From assembly GCA_954871525.1 (NCBI GenBank), contig OX940871.1, forward strand, positions 124,001 to 188,000: 64,000 bases of DNA, written 5' to 3'. The notes under the pieces are model-generated. The model was given only the letters and a program-made list of their open reading frames with translations, ran no database searches and was not told the DNA's origin. The stretch is from Parietaria judaica. Its lineage: Eukaryota > Streptophyta > Magnoliopsida > Rosales > Urticaceae. The position numbers and the translations under genes are program-made. Positions 16,001-28,800 of this stretch are shown piece by piece. The number at the start of each line of letters is the position of its first letter. The stretch's first letter is position 1.

Positions 16001-16418
16001 GAGGTTTCCGACATTCTTACTACTCCTATATCCATCATCATCGGTCCCGGTCCCGGACAAGCCAGCCTGACAAAAACACGCCGCGAAAAGATAAGTAATC
16101 GAAGCAAGCAGTACAATCAATTCAAACGTCGAATTTCAGAAAAGAAAAGAAAAAGCTAAGCTCGAGTTCATCAATTCACAGCGATTTCTTCAATTCAAAT
16201 TCGAATTTCTCCATTTCTCCACGTCGAATCGACCACATGCAATGCAAACACATGAAGCCGGAAACTCCATTTCACGGAGAAGAGAAGTGAAGGTGTACCT
16301 CGGCGATGACGGCGGTGAGGTTGGCGGTGACCTTCTTGTTGGCGACGGTGTTGCGCGCGATGCTCTCGTCCAATCGGATGCTCAGGAAGAGCTTCATGCT
16401 CTCCTCCTTGTCGGCCAT
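13024..16418 (-). CDS. OVA9: Glutamine-tRNA ligase, cytosolic type, 3'-truncated gene
   Basis: Fourteen exons join in frame to 509 residues: 16299-16418, 15992-16066, 15835-15906, 15649-15748, 15308-15403, 15079-15140, 14795-14980, 14569-14721, 14419-14474, 14194-14284, 14025-14111, 13491-13688, 13310-13408, 13024-13155. The start [16 protein letters not shown] and the following domain match the N-terminal GlnRS domain of plants. A lysine-rich linker and the class I catalytic domain follow, with HIGH at residues 283-286 and VMSKRK (the KMSKS signature) at 504-509. Plant GlnRS is near 790 residues. Everything after VMSKRK, the whole anticodon-binding part, is absent although the last exon ends in a normal donor; read-through gives only V-N-stop. 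Such a product should not be able to recognise tRNA-Gln properly, so this is probably a pseudogene or a broken locus. Confidence 0.9.
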
Positions 16419-16455
16419 GGCTTCCTTCGCCGGAATCAACGTCGACGGCGACTAC

Positions 16456-16490
16456 GGCGACGGCGGCGGCGGAGAGAGAGAGAGAGAGAT
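16456..16490 (-). repeat. GGC/GA-rich 5' leader microsatellite
   Basis: GGCGGC followed by GAGAGA lies directly upstream of the GlnRS start codon, CT-rich on the coding strand as is common in plant 5' UTRs. It is the same length in the second copy. Confidence 0.6.
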
Positions 16491-16562
16491 TTGGGGATTC
16501 TTGTAATGCTTTGTTGATTTAGTACTATATCACGAGTGAAAAACGACACTGTTTTTTTTAAC

Positions 16563-16576
16563 AAACGACGTCGTTT
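16563..16576. promoter_or_regulatory. Palindrome AAACGACGTCGTTT upstream of GlnRS
   Basis: A perfect 14-base palindrome with the GACGTC core bound by bZIP/TGA-type factors, about 145 bases before the ATG. Related half sites (ACGACACTG, GACAGCG, ACGACTACG) follow within 100 bases. Regulatory function is inference. Confidence 0.4.
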
Positions 16577-16761
16577 TTTTCGCTGTGAATGACAGCGTTT
16601 TCATTACCAGCAGGCAGCAGCGACACCGTTTTTATTCTGAATGCAAACGACTACGTTTTAATTGCAATCTCACAGGTTCTTTTAGAGGTTTCATACCATT
16701 TTCTTCTGTTTTTTTTAATTATTTTTCAGGGCGAAAACTTGATTCAGCACTGGTATTTTGA

Positions 16762-16933
16762 GAGTATCTTGGTTCCGGTTTTGTTTTTTATAGAATTTTT
16801 TTGCTAAAGCAGTAAATCCTTTCACAAAATCTTTGCTGTTAGTGTTAAAAAAATCGATAATAGTTTAAGCTTTAGGGTGGAAGCGGACGCTTCGGGACGA
16901 TAGAGTATCTTGGTTCCGGTTTTGTTTTTTATA
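16762..16933. repeat. 110-base insertion flanked by about 31-base direct repeats
   Basis: The words GAGTATCTTGGTTCCGG...TTTTTTATA occur at 16762-16792 and again at 16903-16933. Between them is a 110-base piece nearly identical to 17658-17768, whose right part is P450-intron sequence (compare 31692 onward). This looks like a templated repair patch, or an insertion with a long target duplication. Confidence 0.75.
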
Positions 16934-17657
16934 ATTTATTTTTTCAAATTACTAACTATTACCTGTTTATGTTAAATTTTTCCAATGTCGTTTTGTACTT
17001 TTATTCCGTAACAAACGCCGTTCATCATTGGCTTTATAGTTACCTATTAATATAAATGAACAAAATGTCCATTTTGTGTCAAACGTTTCAAAAAAATGCC
17101 CATTGCGTGTATTTTGTACTCTCACAAATGGGCATTCCTTAAAAGGTTCGACACAAAATTGATCATTTAGTACAATTTCCAATTAATATTTATAAATAAA
17201 TAAAAAACTCATAAAATACCCAAAAATCGCCTAAGGTTTAAGGAAAATACTCATACTTTCAATTAATTCATTTATACTCATACTCATAATTATTTGAAAA
17301 CATGCAATTCGAAATCAGTAAGAACTCCTCACATGAAATGCAACATCTTATAAAACTTTCTTTATGTAAACTATAGTAGTATTCTTTTAGCACAATTCTT
17401 CAGGGTTAGAGAAAAAAATACACAAATAATAAACAATCTCATTAAATTACAAAGTACTGTATGGTTTAGAATAATAATAGAAATGAGCTCTCTAAACAAC
17501 AATCTTTTATAGCATATGCAGGGCTGCAACTGAGTTTATGTGGCCCTAGGCGGGCGTAAAATTCGGGGCCCTTTAATTAAATAATTTGATAAAATTTTAA
17601 TGTAAAATATTAATATATAAAATATTTCGTGTTTACATGTATAAGCCAAAGGACAAA
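16934..17657. other. Spacer with decayed repeat sequence
   Basis: No gene. A short segment around 17520-17570 (GGGCTGCAACTGAG, GGCCCTAGGCGGGC) resembles a transposon end but has no partner that I can find. It borders the duplicated P450 intron. Confidence 0.45.
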
Positions 17658-17903
17658 GAATTTTTTTTGCTAAAGCAGTAAATCCTTTCACAAAATCTTT
17701 GCTGTTAGCGTTAAAAAAATCGATAATAGTTTAAGCTTTAGGGTGGAAGCGGATGCTTCGGGACGATAGGCTGGAGCCCTAATAGTTTAAGCTTCACGAC
17801 CTTTCGAATTCGGGATATTATCTAATTGGCATCTTAGGACTAATTAATTATTCATCTTTGTTTGTGATTTTTCGTAAATTTCCTTCTTTTTTTTCTTAAT
17901 CGG

Positions 17904-18254
17904 GAAAAACGGAATTGGCGAAACAACCCGGTTTATGCTCCTTTCGGAGGAGGGGCAAGGTTTTGTCCCGGAGCTGAGCTTGGTCGCCTGCAAATTGCTC
18001 TTTTTCTCCATTACTTTGTCACAACTTATGGGTATTTTCATTTCTTCCTCTATATATAAAATTAATATAATTATGATATATATATATATATATATAAACA
18101 TAAATTATCATGAATTAAGTGACAAAAAAACCTTGTCGTTTGCAGGTGGAATCAAACGAAGGAAGATAGGATGTCGTTTTTCCCGTCCGCTAGATTAGTG
18201 AATGGGTTCCAGTTGTGCTTAAAGAGACGCCAAACGACGACGTTTCAAGCCTAG
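17904..18254 (+). pseudogene. Cytochrome P450 fragment (last two exons), pseudogene
   Basis: Exon-like 17904-18031 encodes the heme-binding region with FGGGARFCPG, and 18146-18254 encodes the C-terminal end after W-N-Q-T-K-E-D-R. Both are close copies of the exons at 31860-31987 and 32100-32214. The acceptor before the first exon reads CGG where the longer copy has CAG, so it cannot splice normally, and the end is changed by a 128-base deletion that gives an earlier TAG. No upstream P450 exons are present. The duplicated segment runs from about 17735 to 18590, including 3' flank. Confidence 0.88.
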
Positions 18255-20682
18255 TTTTTTGATTCAGCGGTGTTGACTTTGTACATGTAGCTATTATATG
18301 TTTGTATTATTTTATATTTTCGTATAAATATATTGTATTCGTTATTTGATACATATTTACTTATTTATGTAGTGTAACTCTGAAACAGGAAAAGAAACGA
18401 CAAGAAGAAAATAAAGCAACAAATGCCATAAATCCCGAAAGCAATAAACGGAAAGGCGTAAAATAACCGAAAACAAAGTCTCCAATAAACATGACCAATC
18501 AAAATATACCAGCCACAACAAAACAATAAGGGTAGCTTAACAAAATCCGTTCGAGATATTTTGTGATTCATAATTAAATTATATGTGGGGTAATCTATAT
18601 ATATATAAAAGGAAAATCTACCACTATGACATGGCACAATGAGATCAAAGAGATTCTTATTTACTATTTTTTTTTCTTCAGATTTTTCATTTATTTCATA
18701 TAAAAAAAACTCATTTGATGGCTTTATCTTTCTATGCATACAATAAACGTAGTTATGAATCATTTCTATGCAACAAATGCATAGTAGAAACGTATTAATC
18801 ATTTAATTGTAGCAATGAATCTCTCAAGTAGGCATACAAAGAACCAACTAATTACTTCTTTAGTAATAACTAGCCATTAATTAAATCATCCAAAGTTTTA
18901 ATGTCATTTTTGTTTTCTCGTGAATTTGATCGTTTTTTTCTTTTCTTTCATTTTCCTTGAACACCAACATTCATGGTTATTCTTAAAAGGAGCTTCTGAA
19001 ATCTGATTTCTGTTTCTTCATTCCTTCATAGAATTTTAGTTGTATTTTTCTTGACCGGTTCTAATCATATATCTTTTTTTCTTTTTCATGCAGATTATTG
19101 AGCAGAAGGAATTGTTTCTCTGTGTATTGTTCTCCTCTGATTCTGTCTCTTAGGGTTGAAATTTTAACTCATAGCCACATGAAATAGAAGCTGTACTTGG
19201 TTCAATTTGAACAATAATATCTCATAGCCACATGAAAATGAAAGGTCACAATTCGAACTTCATGACGATGTGTTGTAATTCGATAACTCTCATGCCGACG
19301 CACCCTAAACGGCATTCGTACCACTGTCACTCTCCAAAGGCTTTGGTTTCATTCGTTCCAAGGTCAAGTATTGGTAAGAACTCTGAGAAATTCGTAATTA
19401 GTTTTGTGGGTCATAAATAACATATTGGTTTTGTTGCATCCAACTCTGGTGTTGTGTTGTTGATTGTTGAGTATGGAGAAGAAACTTAAGGGAATTTCGT
19501 TGGCTATGAGCAATATTGATGATTGCTTTTAAGCTTATATATAATATAAATTTGATTAAGCTTAAATATTTTGCAGTGCATATTATGAACTAACCATGCC
19601 ATTTCAAATGCAGGACTATGTCAAGGAACTCTTTCTAAATTTCATTGTGACCGAGTTTTAGATATAGGATTAAGGATGGTTTATTTATCACAAGTAATAA
19701 ATCTTTTTATAATTAAACTTATTAATTGTGATAAATGATTAAATAAAATTAGTATTTTTTATTTTTTATTGTATATGAATGGAAGGGTAGATAGGCATAT
19801 TTTCATGTAATTGTTCAATTCTATAAGTCTGATATTTCATGACTATTATTCTGCTATTTTGGCTTTTAATTTAGTTCATTGTCATCGATAATTTTCTTCT
19901 CGGCTAAGTTATTTTCTATATCTAGTTATTATTTATACTTTTGGTGATCATATTTTTTCGTTAAAAATAGTTAATGGGATGATTTTGGGGAGGTGTATAT
20001 GTAAGTTGATTTTTTAAAGATAATTATTTTTGCTTTTATAATTTTGGGATTTACAGGATTTCTTCTTACAAAAGTGTGTTTCAATAAAATTCGATCTAAA
20101 ATATTTATCAATGATTTCTTCTCAAATACCAAATGTCTGAAAATATTTTCGGCAATTTTTTTTTAAAGCTGCTAATATAATAAAATATGGCCTCGAAATT
20201 GAGCCCCTTATGGCCTTATCGATGGTAACTCTCAGTCTCACGATATCGGTTTTCATCGCATACAGTCATTTTTTCTCCAAATTTTTGTTATGTTTTAGTT
20301 TTAAGATATGTTTCAATTCCTTTGAAGTCCTCGAAGAAATTATATCATAGTGGATTAAAGAAGTGATGATTTTTTTATGTATTACCATTAGTGGTACAAA
20401 ATAGGCTAATTTTCTTTCTAATTTTAGATTTTTTTTTCTTCAACAAATGGACCATTCGAAGATCTTAATTCTGTATTTTGAAAAGATCTTCTTATTTTTT
20501 TTCAAATTAATCCTCAGTGAAGAATTTTCCAGGCAGTTGGTGTTACGTAATAGATCTGCAAAACAATCTTTAATCACTACTCTTCCGGTTCATTATGTGC
20601 GGTTGAGAGTTCCTTAAATTGTTATACATTCTTCTCACAACAAACTACTTTTTCCTTTTTTTCGTAGTTCTATTAACTAATC

Positions 20683-20717
<35 letters not shown>

Positions 20718-21545
20718 GCAGAGTTTTTCAAGTATCAGGTGGCAACATAGACAAGTAAGAATTTCAGGATCCTAATTTTTCAAGTTTTCATTTTTTTAAA
20801 TATTTACACCATCAAATGACACTCATTCCCACAATTTTTAAGAGGTGTATTACTAATTAATGGTATTTTAAACTTGATTGTGTTTATCACTTTATTGTTT
20901 GAAGGTTACGTAATTAGTTTTACTCACTAATGCATGCAATTCTTCTCTATGAAAATGTATGTTTCATTTTGTAACCTTCCTTCAATCGAATTTAATCTAT
21001 ATGAAGGCCTTTTGGTATGTTAAATTCCATTAAATTTAGATTTGATTTTCCACTTTTTACTTCTAAATTCATTACCTTATATTTATGCAAATAAAAACTA
21101 TAACAGATTCATCCGAATCATGTGTTATTATCCTTGATTTTCTATTATCTTTAACATACTTATCATATATATTCATATGTGATATGACCAGACTAAAAGT
21201 GCGTAGACTGATAAGACTATTCCATAAAGTAATATTGGAGAATGAACATATGAAATATATATCATTAGTAAGCTCTCTCAGTTCTAAAGCAAAAGAAAAA
21301 GAGCTCTCTCAGTTTTATATTTCATGTCATATTACATCTTTTTGAATAAAAATGATCATAAAGCTCTCGGTTTCTATATTTCGTGTCGTATACGTATATA
21401 TATTTATATATATGAGAGCAAATGACTCAACATATTTAAAGTAGATTTTAAAATGACCATCAACTGAAATGGGTGAGCTGTTGGAGATGGAGAGGGGATG
21501 CATACTTCAAATGAATGCTTGGTTACATACGTATATATCTTTTTG
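18255..21545. other. Gene-poor DNA between the P450 fragment and the FRA3-type gene
   Basis: The first 330 bases are P450 3' flank. The rest is AT-rich with an (AT) tract at about 20683-20707. The 145-codon minus frame at 18365-18802 is AT-driven, overlaps the duplicated P450 flank and shows no domain. One orphan exon candidate is listed separately. Confidence 0.6.
19232..19373 (+). other. Orphan exon candidate with transit-peptide-like N terminus
   Basis: ATG followed by 47 codons rich in Ser, His, Lys and Arg with few acids, then a good donor (TTG|GTAAGAA). Upstream at about 19093 is a possible acceptor (TTTTTCATGCAG) for a 5'-UTR intron. This could be the first exon of a plastid protein gene whose remainder is lost, in line with the other truncated genes here. 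I do not recognise it and it may be chance. Confidence 0.2.
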
Positions 21546-21720
21546 AATGTTTTATACTCTGAAATCTCATAGCAAACCAAACTTCTTCGAAAAGTCGACG
21601 ACGTCTTATGTCAGATTTTAAATCATATGTAATGAAGCATGTGACTAAAGATTTAATGAAAACAAACGATGATAAAAATTGAAAGGGAAATTTACTATAG
21701 TTCACTATGTCCCCGTCATT
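21546..21720 (-). repeat. Copy of an eIF5B intron segment
   Basis: Matches about 33553-33729, which lies in the intron between the first two eIF5B exons seen in this window. Identity is high with a few indels. No eIF5B exon is present here. An exon-like minus stretch directly beyond (21719-21811, opening after CAG and ending in TAG at the shared junction) encodes a Lys/Pro-rich tail that I do not recognise. Confidence 0.8.
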
Positions 21721-22127
21721 GAAGGCACCTTGAAGGCGGGTTTCGAAGATTCCACGGGTTTGTGATTCTGCTTCGGTTTCAAAGGCTGAATTTTCCCTGT
21801 TGATGAGAAATCGGACAGTTATTGATAGATACACGAGCAGAAGAGTTCGAAACTAAATTAGGAAAAATAAGAAAGAAAAATACCTGGTTATGGAGTGGGA
21901 TTTGAATCCATTGAATTGTTGATCTTTAATAAATTAACCAATCCGAAAGATATTTTACAGAAACTTAATTGGATTTTACTTACAATAATATTACAGTGGA
22001 AATTGCCATAAAATGTATATACCATCATATTACAGTGGAAAAAATTGCCATTTTTTGGTTCAATGTCATAGAATGTACACATCAATTTAAGTGTACATTG
22101 ATACAAGTGTTAGAGCCTTAAAGGTAC

Positions 22128-25100
22128 CTGCCAAACCAACTTGGTGCTTTTCAAACTTATACGTGGGTGGAAATGTAATAACGGCCTCACGCATTCCTTG
22201 AAAGACGTTCCCGGCCGCCATTTCCGCCCTGAGCTGGTCCCTTTCTCTGAGCCAATCAAAGCATCTTTGTGACACAAAATCCCTGGCTTCATCATAAGTA
22301 ATGTCATCGGGCCGATAATTGAAATCACCGAGAAAGACGAGCATGTCCACCTCAGATAACTCGGGGATCGCTTCGGATGAGTAAGCAACACCTGCCTGTG
22401 AAGGCATCCACATAATTATTATTATTCAACCTCAAATAAAATATTCCACTCGTCGCAGGCCGTGAGATCCGTGTTTTCCCTTCACTATGATTCTTACTTG
22501 GCTATCTTTACGAGCCCACAAAACCGCCCATGAGAGTCAAATTTCCGTCTTCCACTCAAGAACGGAAGATATATTTTTTAATCACATATTTTAACATGAA
22601 AAACCAAGCGCAAATTTCCACATATGACTAAGGAACTCGCATACCCTAAGCATAAAATATTCTAAGCAGAAGTTGCAAAGAGTCTGCCTTGAAATTGCTA
22701 GAAAACCAAGCACAGAACCGGTACCAATAAAACTCTAAAACCAACAAATAAACAAATGAAGGGGAAGCTTGTAAAAAAAAAATATATAGACTCGGAATGA
22801 TATAAAAAAAATAAAGCATTTACGTACATTTGCACCGAGAAGCACCTGAACGGCAGATGAAGCCCCAACTGCATTACAAAAGGTAACTCGGAGTCAGATT
22901 GATAACTAAGCACGTTGAAAAGGCAAGTGAATAGATAGAGCAGCGTACCTGGTGCAGCGCCGAAAAGGCTAGTTGGCCGGGTGAACGTCATAGTCTGGTA
23001 TACATGATCAAAGTCGGCATTGCGGCGACCGACTGCTTCAAGATGTGCAGCAAAGTGACAGTTAACAAAGCACATTATTCGATCGTACACTCGAATCCTC
23101 AAAGCAACGGCTCCCTGGATAAATCTGCACCCCGTCAATTTCCATCAAAACAAAAGACACCTATTGCCATTACCGAAGACTCTCACCTTGTTACCAATGG
23201 CCCGTCCAAAACCGCATGGAACTGCTGCTGCATCAACATCTCCAACGTTTGCTCTAAGATTACTTCTCACCCTGAACAATAATTTAATGATAACACCGGA
23301 CATGTTAATACACAAGGATAAGAAAATGCACGAAACGAAGAGAAACGACGCATAGTTTAGTGCTTGGTAGGACTAAGCTATGTATTCTAAAATTATTACA
23401 TTTTGAACCATGTATCATCTATTAAAAAACATACTGTACCGATATATATAATAGATATACTACCTTGAATATATATTTATGTATAAGAAACTTGTAACAA
23501 AATACGGAAAAAGTCTTGAGATGAATAAAAAAATATTAGTTTTTTCGGGTAACTAAAGATCCATTTACATAGATGAGTTTATTTTGTGGGGTATTATAAG
23601 ACCAACTTTTCCATGAGCACCACTAACCAAGCAGCGATAAGCAAGCCCGCCAATTGCCGGGAACCAATCCGTTCAAATGTTGATCCCTCGTCCAATGTTT
23701 TGCCGATCATATCCAACCACCAGTTCCCGACTGAACTACCCAAGGCCGACCTACGATAAAAGTTGGATGTGATGAAAATCACAATAATGCCCCTACACTA
23801 AAGAGAGATACATTTTTCTAAAATTACAATAACATTCTTACTGTTTCTCTAGCTGCAGAGACAGCGAGAAAACCAGCCCCCATCTCAACTTCTTGCAGCC
23901 CGACGACGACAATGCTGATGTCAGAGGAGACCGACCCTAGCCAGCTAATGAGCGAGTCGTGAGATGCTCTCTCTTGTCCGACATTCCACGTACCGCTCAA
24001 AATCTTTAAATTCTCTATCCTCGTATACGAAGACGCTTTTGCAGCCAACTCAGAACGCACAATTCCATCGAGCGGTCCCGGTGATGTTACGTTCCATCCC
24101 CGAACGCCACCGTGATTCGCCAACGTGAAGATATAACCCTCTCCGGAAGCCATGCTTATAACTGGGCTGCTGTGAGCCACCCATCCTCCGAGCAAGTTGC
24201 CGTCGAGATCCAACACTTGTATAGTCCCGCTTAGGTAACCAACCCATATCCGAGTACCGAATGCACAAAGGCACTGAACGGAAGAAGAGTGGTGATGGAA
24301 ATCCTGTATGCGATTCCCATTCCCGTCCCACTGAACGAGCAAGCCGTTCGTACTACCACTCCAAACCATCCCATCGATGGTGATAGCAAGTGCTTCGGTT
24401 CTTCGAGTATCGTCTCCGAAGGCGCTCTTCGCTGCAACCCGGCGAACGACATCCGCTGCTCCCATAATTGCATTGCGTGAACGCTGAAAGAATCCGATGG
24501 GATTTTGTATCTTTTCTCGTTTTGCACCTAAAATGAACTCTACAGAGACATCCTGTGCTAGCGGTATGTCCACCCGATTTTCAGGTTGACCGTCTATATT
24601 AAACACTTTCAGTAACTCCCTCGTGCGAGAATCCCTGCACCATGGAAACTAGTGGAATATATTAAATCCGTGTATAAAACGAAGTCTACCGATACAATAT
24701 CTTTGAAATTGAAGCGTACCATAATGCAAATGATAATGGACCAGCACTCCAGACTTTTGCTCTAGTAGAATCCGACAGCAGGAGCTTAACATCCCAATTC
24801 AGTACGTTACCGGTACCGTTAGCCACAACCTGGCTCCTCGGGTCAATAAATGACCTCTCCACTTGTAATGCAGCCACGGGCCTTTCTTCGGGCGTTAAAG
24901 AAAGCGATTTTTCGATTGCTTCCCACGGCCATATATTAATGACACCGGCCTCGGAACCCGACCACAGATCTCCTGAAATATAGATATAACAATGTATAAA
25001 AAGTCGGTTTAATCTTGTAATCGGACTCTAATCAATACAGAGAAAGGGGTATCCATCGCCTCGGTGAATTCCCGTTGGCCGATTAGTGTTTGTTGATCTA

Positions 25101-25829
25101 ATGCACTGCTCATATTTCGTAAGAGTAACGAAAATTGTTTGAAGGGTTACCATGAGATGTGATGACAAGAGAAAGAACAGGGCCTCGGTGAGCCTGCCAT
25201 GATAGTACTTCCTCGGCACTGCCGTCTCGGTCCATGGGCCAGCACCGGATCCTGCCGTCCCTGTGGCCGCTCCACACCACCCGCGTAGCCTCGTCCGCCA
25301 CCAAGCACAGCGCCGCGGACATGCCCACAGACTCCCTGAACGGCACAGCGTCCTCCTCTCCCCCGCTCGCAAAGAGATCACCTAGCCGCCAAACACGCAG
25401 CCCGCACTCCGCGGCCGCCCAGAGCTGCCCGCACGCAGGGGCGGCCGCGAGCGCGCGCAGGAACACCCCTGCCTGCGCCTCCCGGAACGGGCGCGGCCTC
25501 AGCTCCAGGGGAACCGGCCGCCGCGGGTGCACCGCGGCCCGAGCCGGCACGCGGAAAACCCCGGAGCCTCCGCCGCTTGCCACAAACTCCAGCAGTGGAG
25601 GAGCGGCGACGTGGCCCGAGTCCGCGAGAGCGAGGTTCCGGTCCAGGAATTGGAGCATGTAATCAATACGCCTCGAGGCCAACTCCACGGAGGCGGCCTC
25701 GGAGGGGCGTTCCTCCTCGTCCTCGTCGGAGGAGTCGAGGAAGAGGCCTTCGCGGTTCGACGATTGCCGGAAATCACCGGTGCCGGTGCCGATGAAGAGA
25801 CCGCAGACATCATCATCATCCGGGTTCAT
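22128..25829 (-). CDS. FRA3: FRA3-type WD40/inositol polyphosphate 5-phosphatase, frameshifted and 3'-truncated
   Basis: Exons: 25151-25829, 24720-24972, 23842-24634, 23628-23750, 23187-23271, 22949-23114, 22828-22868, 22128-22395. The start is the ATG at 25829 ([12 protein letters not shown]); upstream in-frame codons hold no ATG before a stop. WD40 repeats fill residues about 80-510, then the phosphatase domain begins (TWNVGQ at 526-531, [34 protein letters not shown]). The family binds phosphoinositides or inositol phosphates and acts in actin organisation and secondary walls. Two faults: exon 4 is 123 bases where the reading frame and family need 125 (E-T-V-G-L-E-G-S reads GTCGGCCTTGGGT, two bases short), and the gene stops at VGLAG, before the PAWCDR and SDHKPV catalytic motifs and the C-terminal domain. 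Probably a pseudogene. Confidence 0.9.
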
Positions 25830-28800
25830 TTCGCAAGAATCTTGGCAATATGTTGAGCTCAATCGAAGCTTTCTGTGTACCCAATTGCCATGAAATCAAA
25901 ACGAAAGCTTCATTGCAGAGCTCAAGAACAAATATCGATTGGAAACTATATAGTTGGAAACTATCTGTATCAAATGAATGTGAAGTTCAGCAAAAAAAAA
26001 AAAAAAACACACAGTACAATGGATAATTCGTACGGAAACAGAAGCGAGCTGGTGATCGATACGCAGAATTCGCGGCGAGAAAGTGGAAGAGTGTTTGGGA
26101 GACGAGAAAATCAGCGAGATTCGTCCAGAGAGAGAGTTGAGAAGTTTGACGAAACGAGAGTGAGGACAGATCATCATCGATGGAGGGGAAGCGCGTGGAT
26201 GGAACGTGGTGTTTGAGCGCGTGGTGGAACTGACTCAACTGGATTTCGGAGGAAACGACGTTGAACCGGAGAAACGACAATGAGAAAGAAAATGACTGTG
26301 AACGACAATAATTGGACTCAGAATGTAGATGTAGTTTTTATTTGTGTTACTCTAGGGGTGAAACCGGCCTGTGTATCCCCTTTTTTAGTCGGGTTTGGTA
26401 AAAAAAAAATCTACAAATATCCAGGGCCCAGAGAATCGAGTTTTATTTTGAAAACCCGTAAGGTTGAAGCAACGTGTTATCGGACATTCAACTGGCTGTC
26501 CCAAGATCAAGAATGAATAAGGAGTGTCCGGAAAGTTTTCATTGGATAAAGAGCTAGAAAGACCGCCCGGAAAACCGAGTTTAACCAAGTCGAAAGACGA
26601 GAGAAAACATATGGTTTTTTATCAGTGAAAACTCGTGACCAACTTAAGAACAATATTTTTAAACCCAAAAATATAAATATGATTTAACACTATTTAGCAA
26701 AAATAATTATAAGAAAAAAAAGTAGTGTAAAATATTATTTATCACGTGCCAATCATTTTTAATCTCATGTGTTTTCATTTATATAGCTCAAAACACTTGT
26801 TGTTTATCCTAACGTGTTAAATTTATGTCTTTTTGTCTTTCTTTCTCGTTGAGGCCTATTATTCGAGCTCCGATAATATATAACACACTTATCTTACCAA
26901 ATAAACTAAAATTAAATAAAATAAACAATATTAATCCTCTAAAATGAAATTCCGGTGTTTAGAAATATCCGGGGACATAGCTTTCTGGCAATAGAAAGAG
27001 CTATTTTTCGGTAACAATCGGCGAGGCAGTGACTCTTCGTATTGGGATAACGGAGGTAGTTAGAAAATCTCTACCACCAAACGATCTTGACATCATCACG
27101 GAAGACATTCAAAGCGGTTGTCCGTGCTTTGATCAGCACGAGTTGGATCGGCATCTTGTTATTAGTGTAATCTTGTGTTTCGGCTTTGTTATGAATTTTT
27201 ACTTTTATAATAAGAAATTAAATGGTACGAAAGAAAATTTAAAAAAAAATGTGTTGATGATAATTGACATCAGTGAGTAAGTAAAAGATGACAACAAGTG
27301 GAACTAAAATAAACGACACCTTTCGTGGATGCACTTAAAGATTAAAGAAGACTCTACAAGACTACAACTATATATTTAGTTATTTATAGCCCAATTGGCT
27401 CAATGACGAGTATATATGCAACTATATATTATATATAAAGTTAATAAAGGAATGAATATTGTAATATTTTAGTGGCATAAACTAATTTTGTTTTACAGTT
27501 ATCATTAACATTTTATTTCCTTTTTCTTTAATTGATTTAATAGAATTTTTAATATATTATTGACAATTTTGTATATATTTCTTTTCAAATAGCATGTGAT
27601 TAAGGCTTAACGGCGCATATCTAAAATCTTGTTAAATTAATAAAAAAGTGAGTGAAATTTAATTTTAATAAGAAATGAAATAATGAAATAATGAATATCA
27701 ACAAATAAAAATAAAAATATACCACTGTTAATCTCATTTACATATAAGTTATATTTTGACGATAATGATGAAATATATGGAGGGTTATATGATAACACTA
27801 TATATGCTATGACCTTTGTTATTATATAAAACAAATCACATGTAATTAAGTTTAGTGGTCCAAATCTCCTTATCCTTTGCTATAATCATTACATGATTTA
27901 TGGTTGAAATTATGAAATTAGATGTTATATATGAAATTTATGTTATTTAACGGTCCTGTCTATTTTTATATATACATTTGTTGTTTTAAGATCAAGTAGA
28001 ATTAAGAAGAACGTACGAAATATTCAAAATATATATTCATTAAGACCTAAAAGTTCATACACATACATTCGATTTTCGGTACAAATAAAAAATACACACC
28101 GCCGAAAATCGCACCTTATTCATTCCAAATTATACTGATTTATAAAATATTGCCATCGGTTTTGGTCTATGAATCGGTTTCACGGCCTTTGGTTTTTCAG
28201 ACTTATTGGGTATCCGAGGATATTCTCATCACGGGATGCCGGAATGCGGGTTTTTCGGGTACTTACAGTATCTTCATACAAGTAATTAAACACAAGGTTT
28301 TTCTAATTTTCTTTGTTTAATGATTTGTGTTCTTCAAATGTACATTAATTAGATCTTATCATGTTTGTAAATTTAAATAATCGACACTTATCGATAGCCT
28401 CGGTAGTATTATACTAAAATAATATGCTTAAGATTATTATTGGTGGACTTCTAGAAGATTGATCTCATTTAAATCTCAACTATATATTATTATATATGCT
28501 AAGCTGTCCTTGAAATATTAATCAGAGACTAATAATTTTTCTTTTGTTCTTCTTTATTTTATCTAATCTAATTTAATTAATTTTATTATATATTAAATGA
28601 GGGAATGCAATTCCGGTTCCTCTTTTACCAATTGCGGGCAGAATCGGAATTAATGATTCCAACTCCTGTTTTACCGGAATTACAAATTAAAAATTTACCT
28701 TTCTAAAAATTGAAGTAAAATATCAAATTAATATATGCACCGTCGGTCGTAAAAAAAACTAAGGAGATGGTGCTAAACGGAATTATATATATTTTTAAAA

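Noticed and set aside
18365..18802. 145-codon minus-strand frame
   Set aside because: AT-driven hydrophobic composition, overlaps the P450 3' flank, no recognisable domain.
25830..25862. An upstream start for the FRA3-type gene
   Set aside because: The open frame extends upstream but has no ATG before a stop. The first ATG is at 25829.
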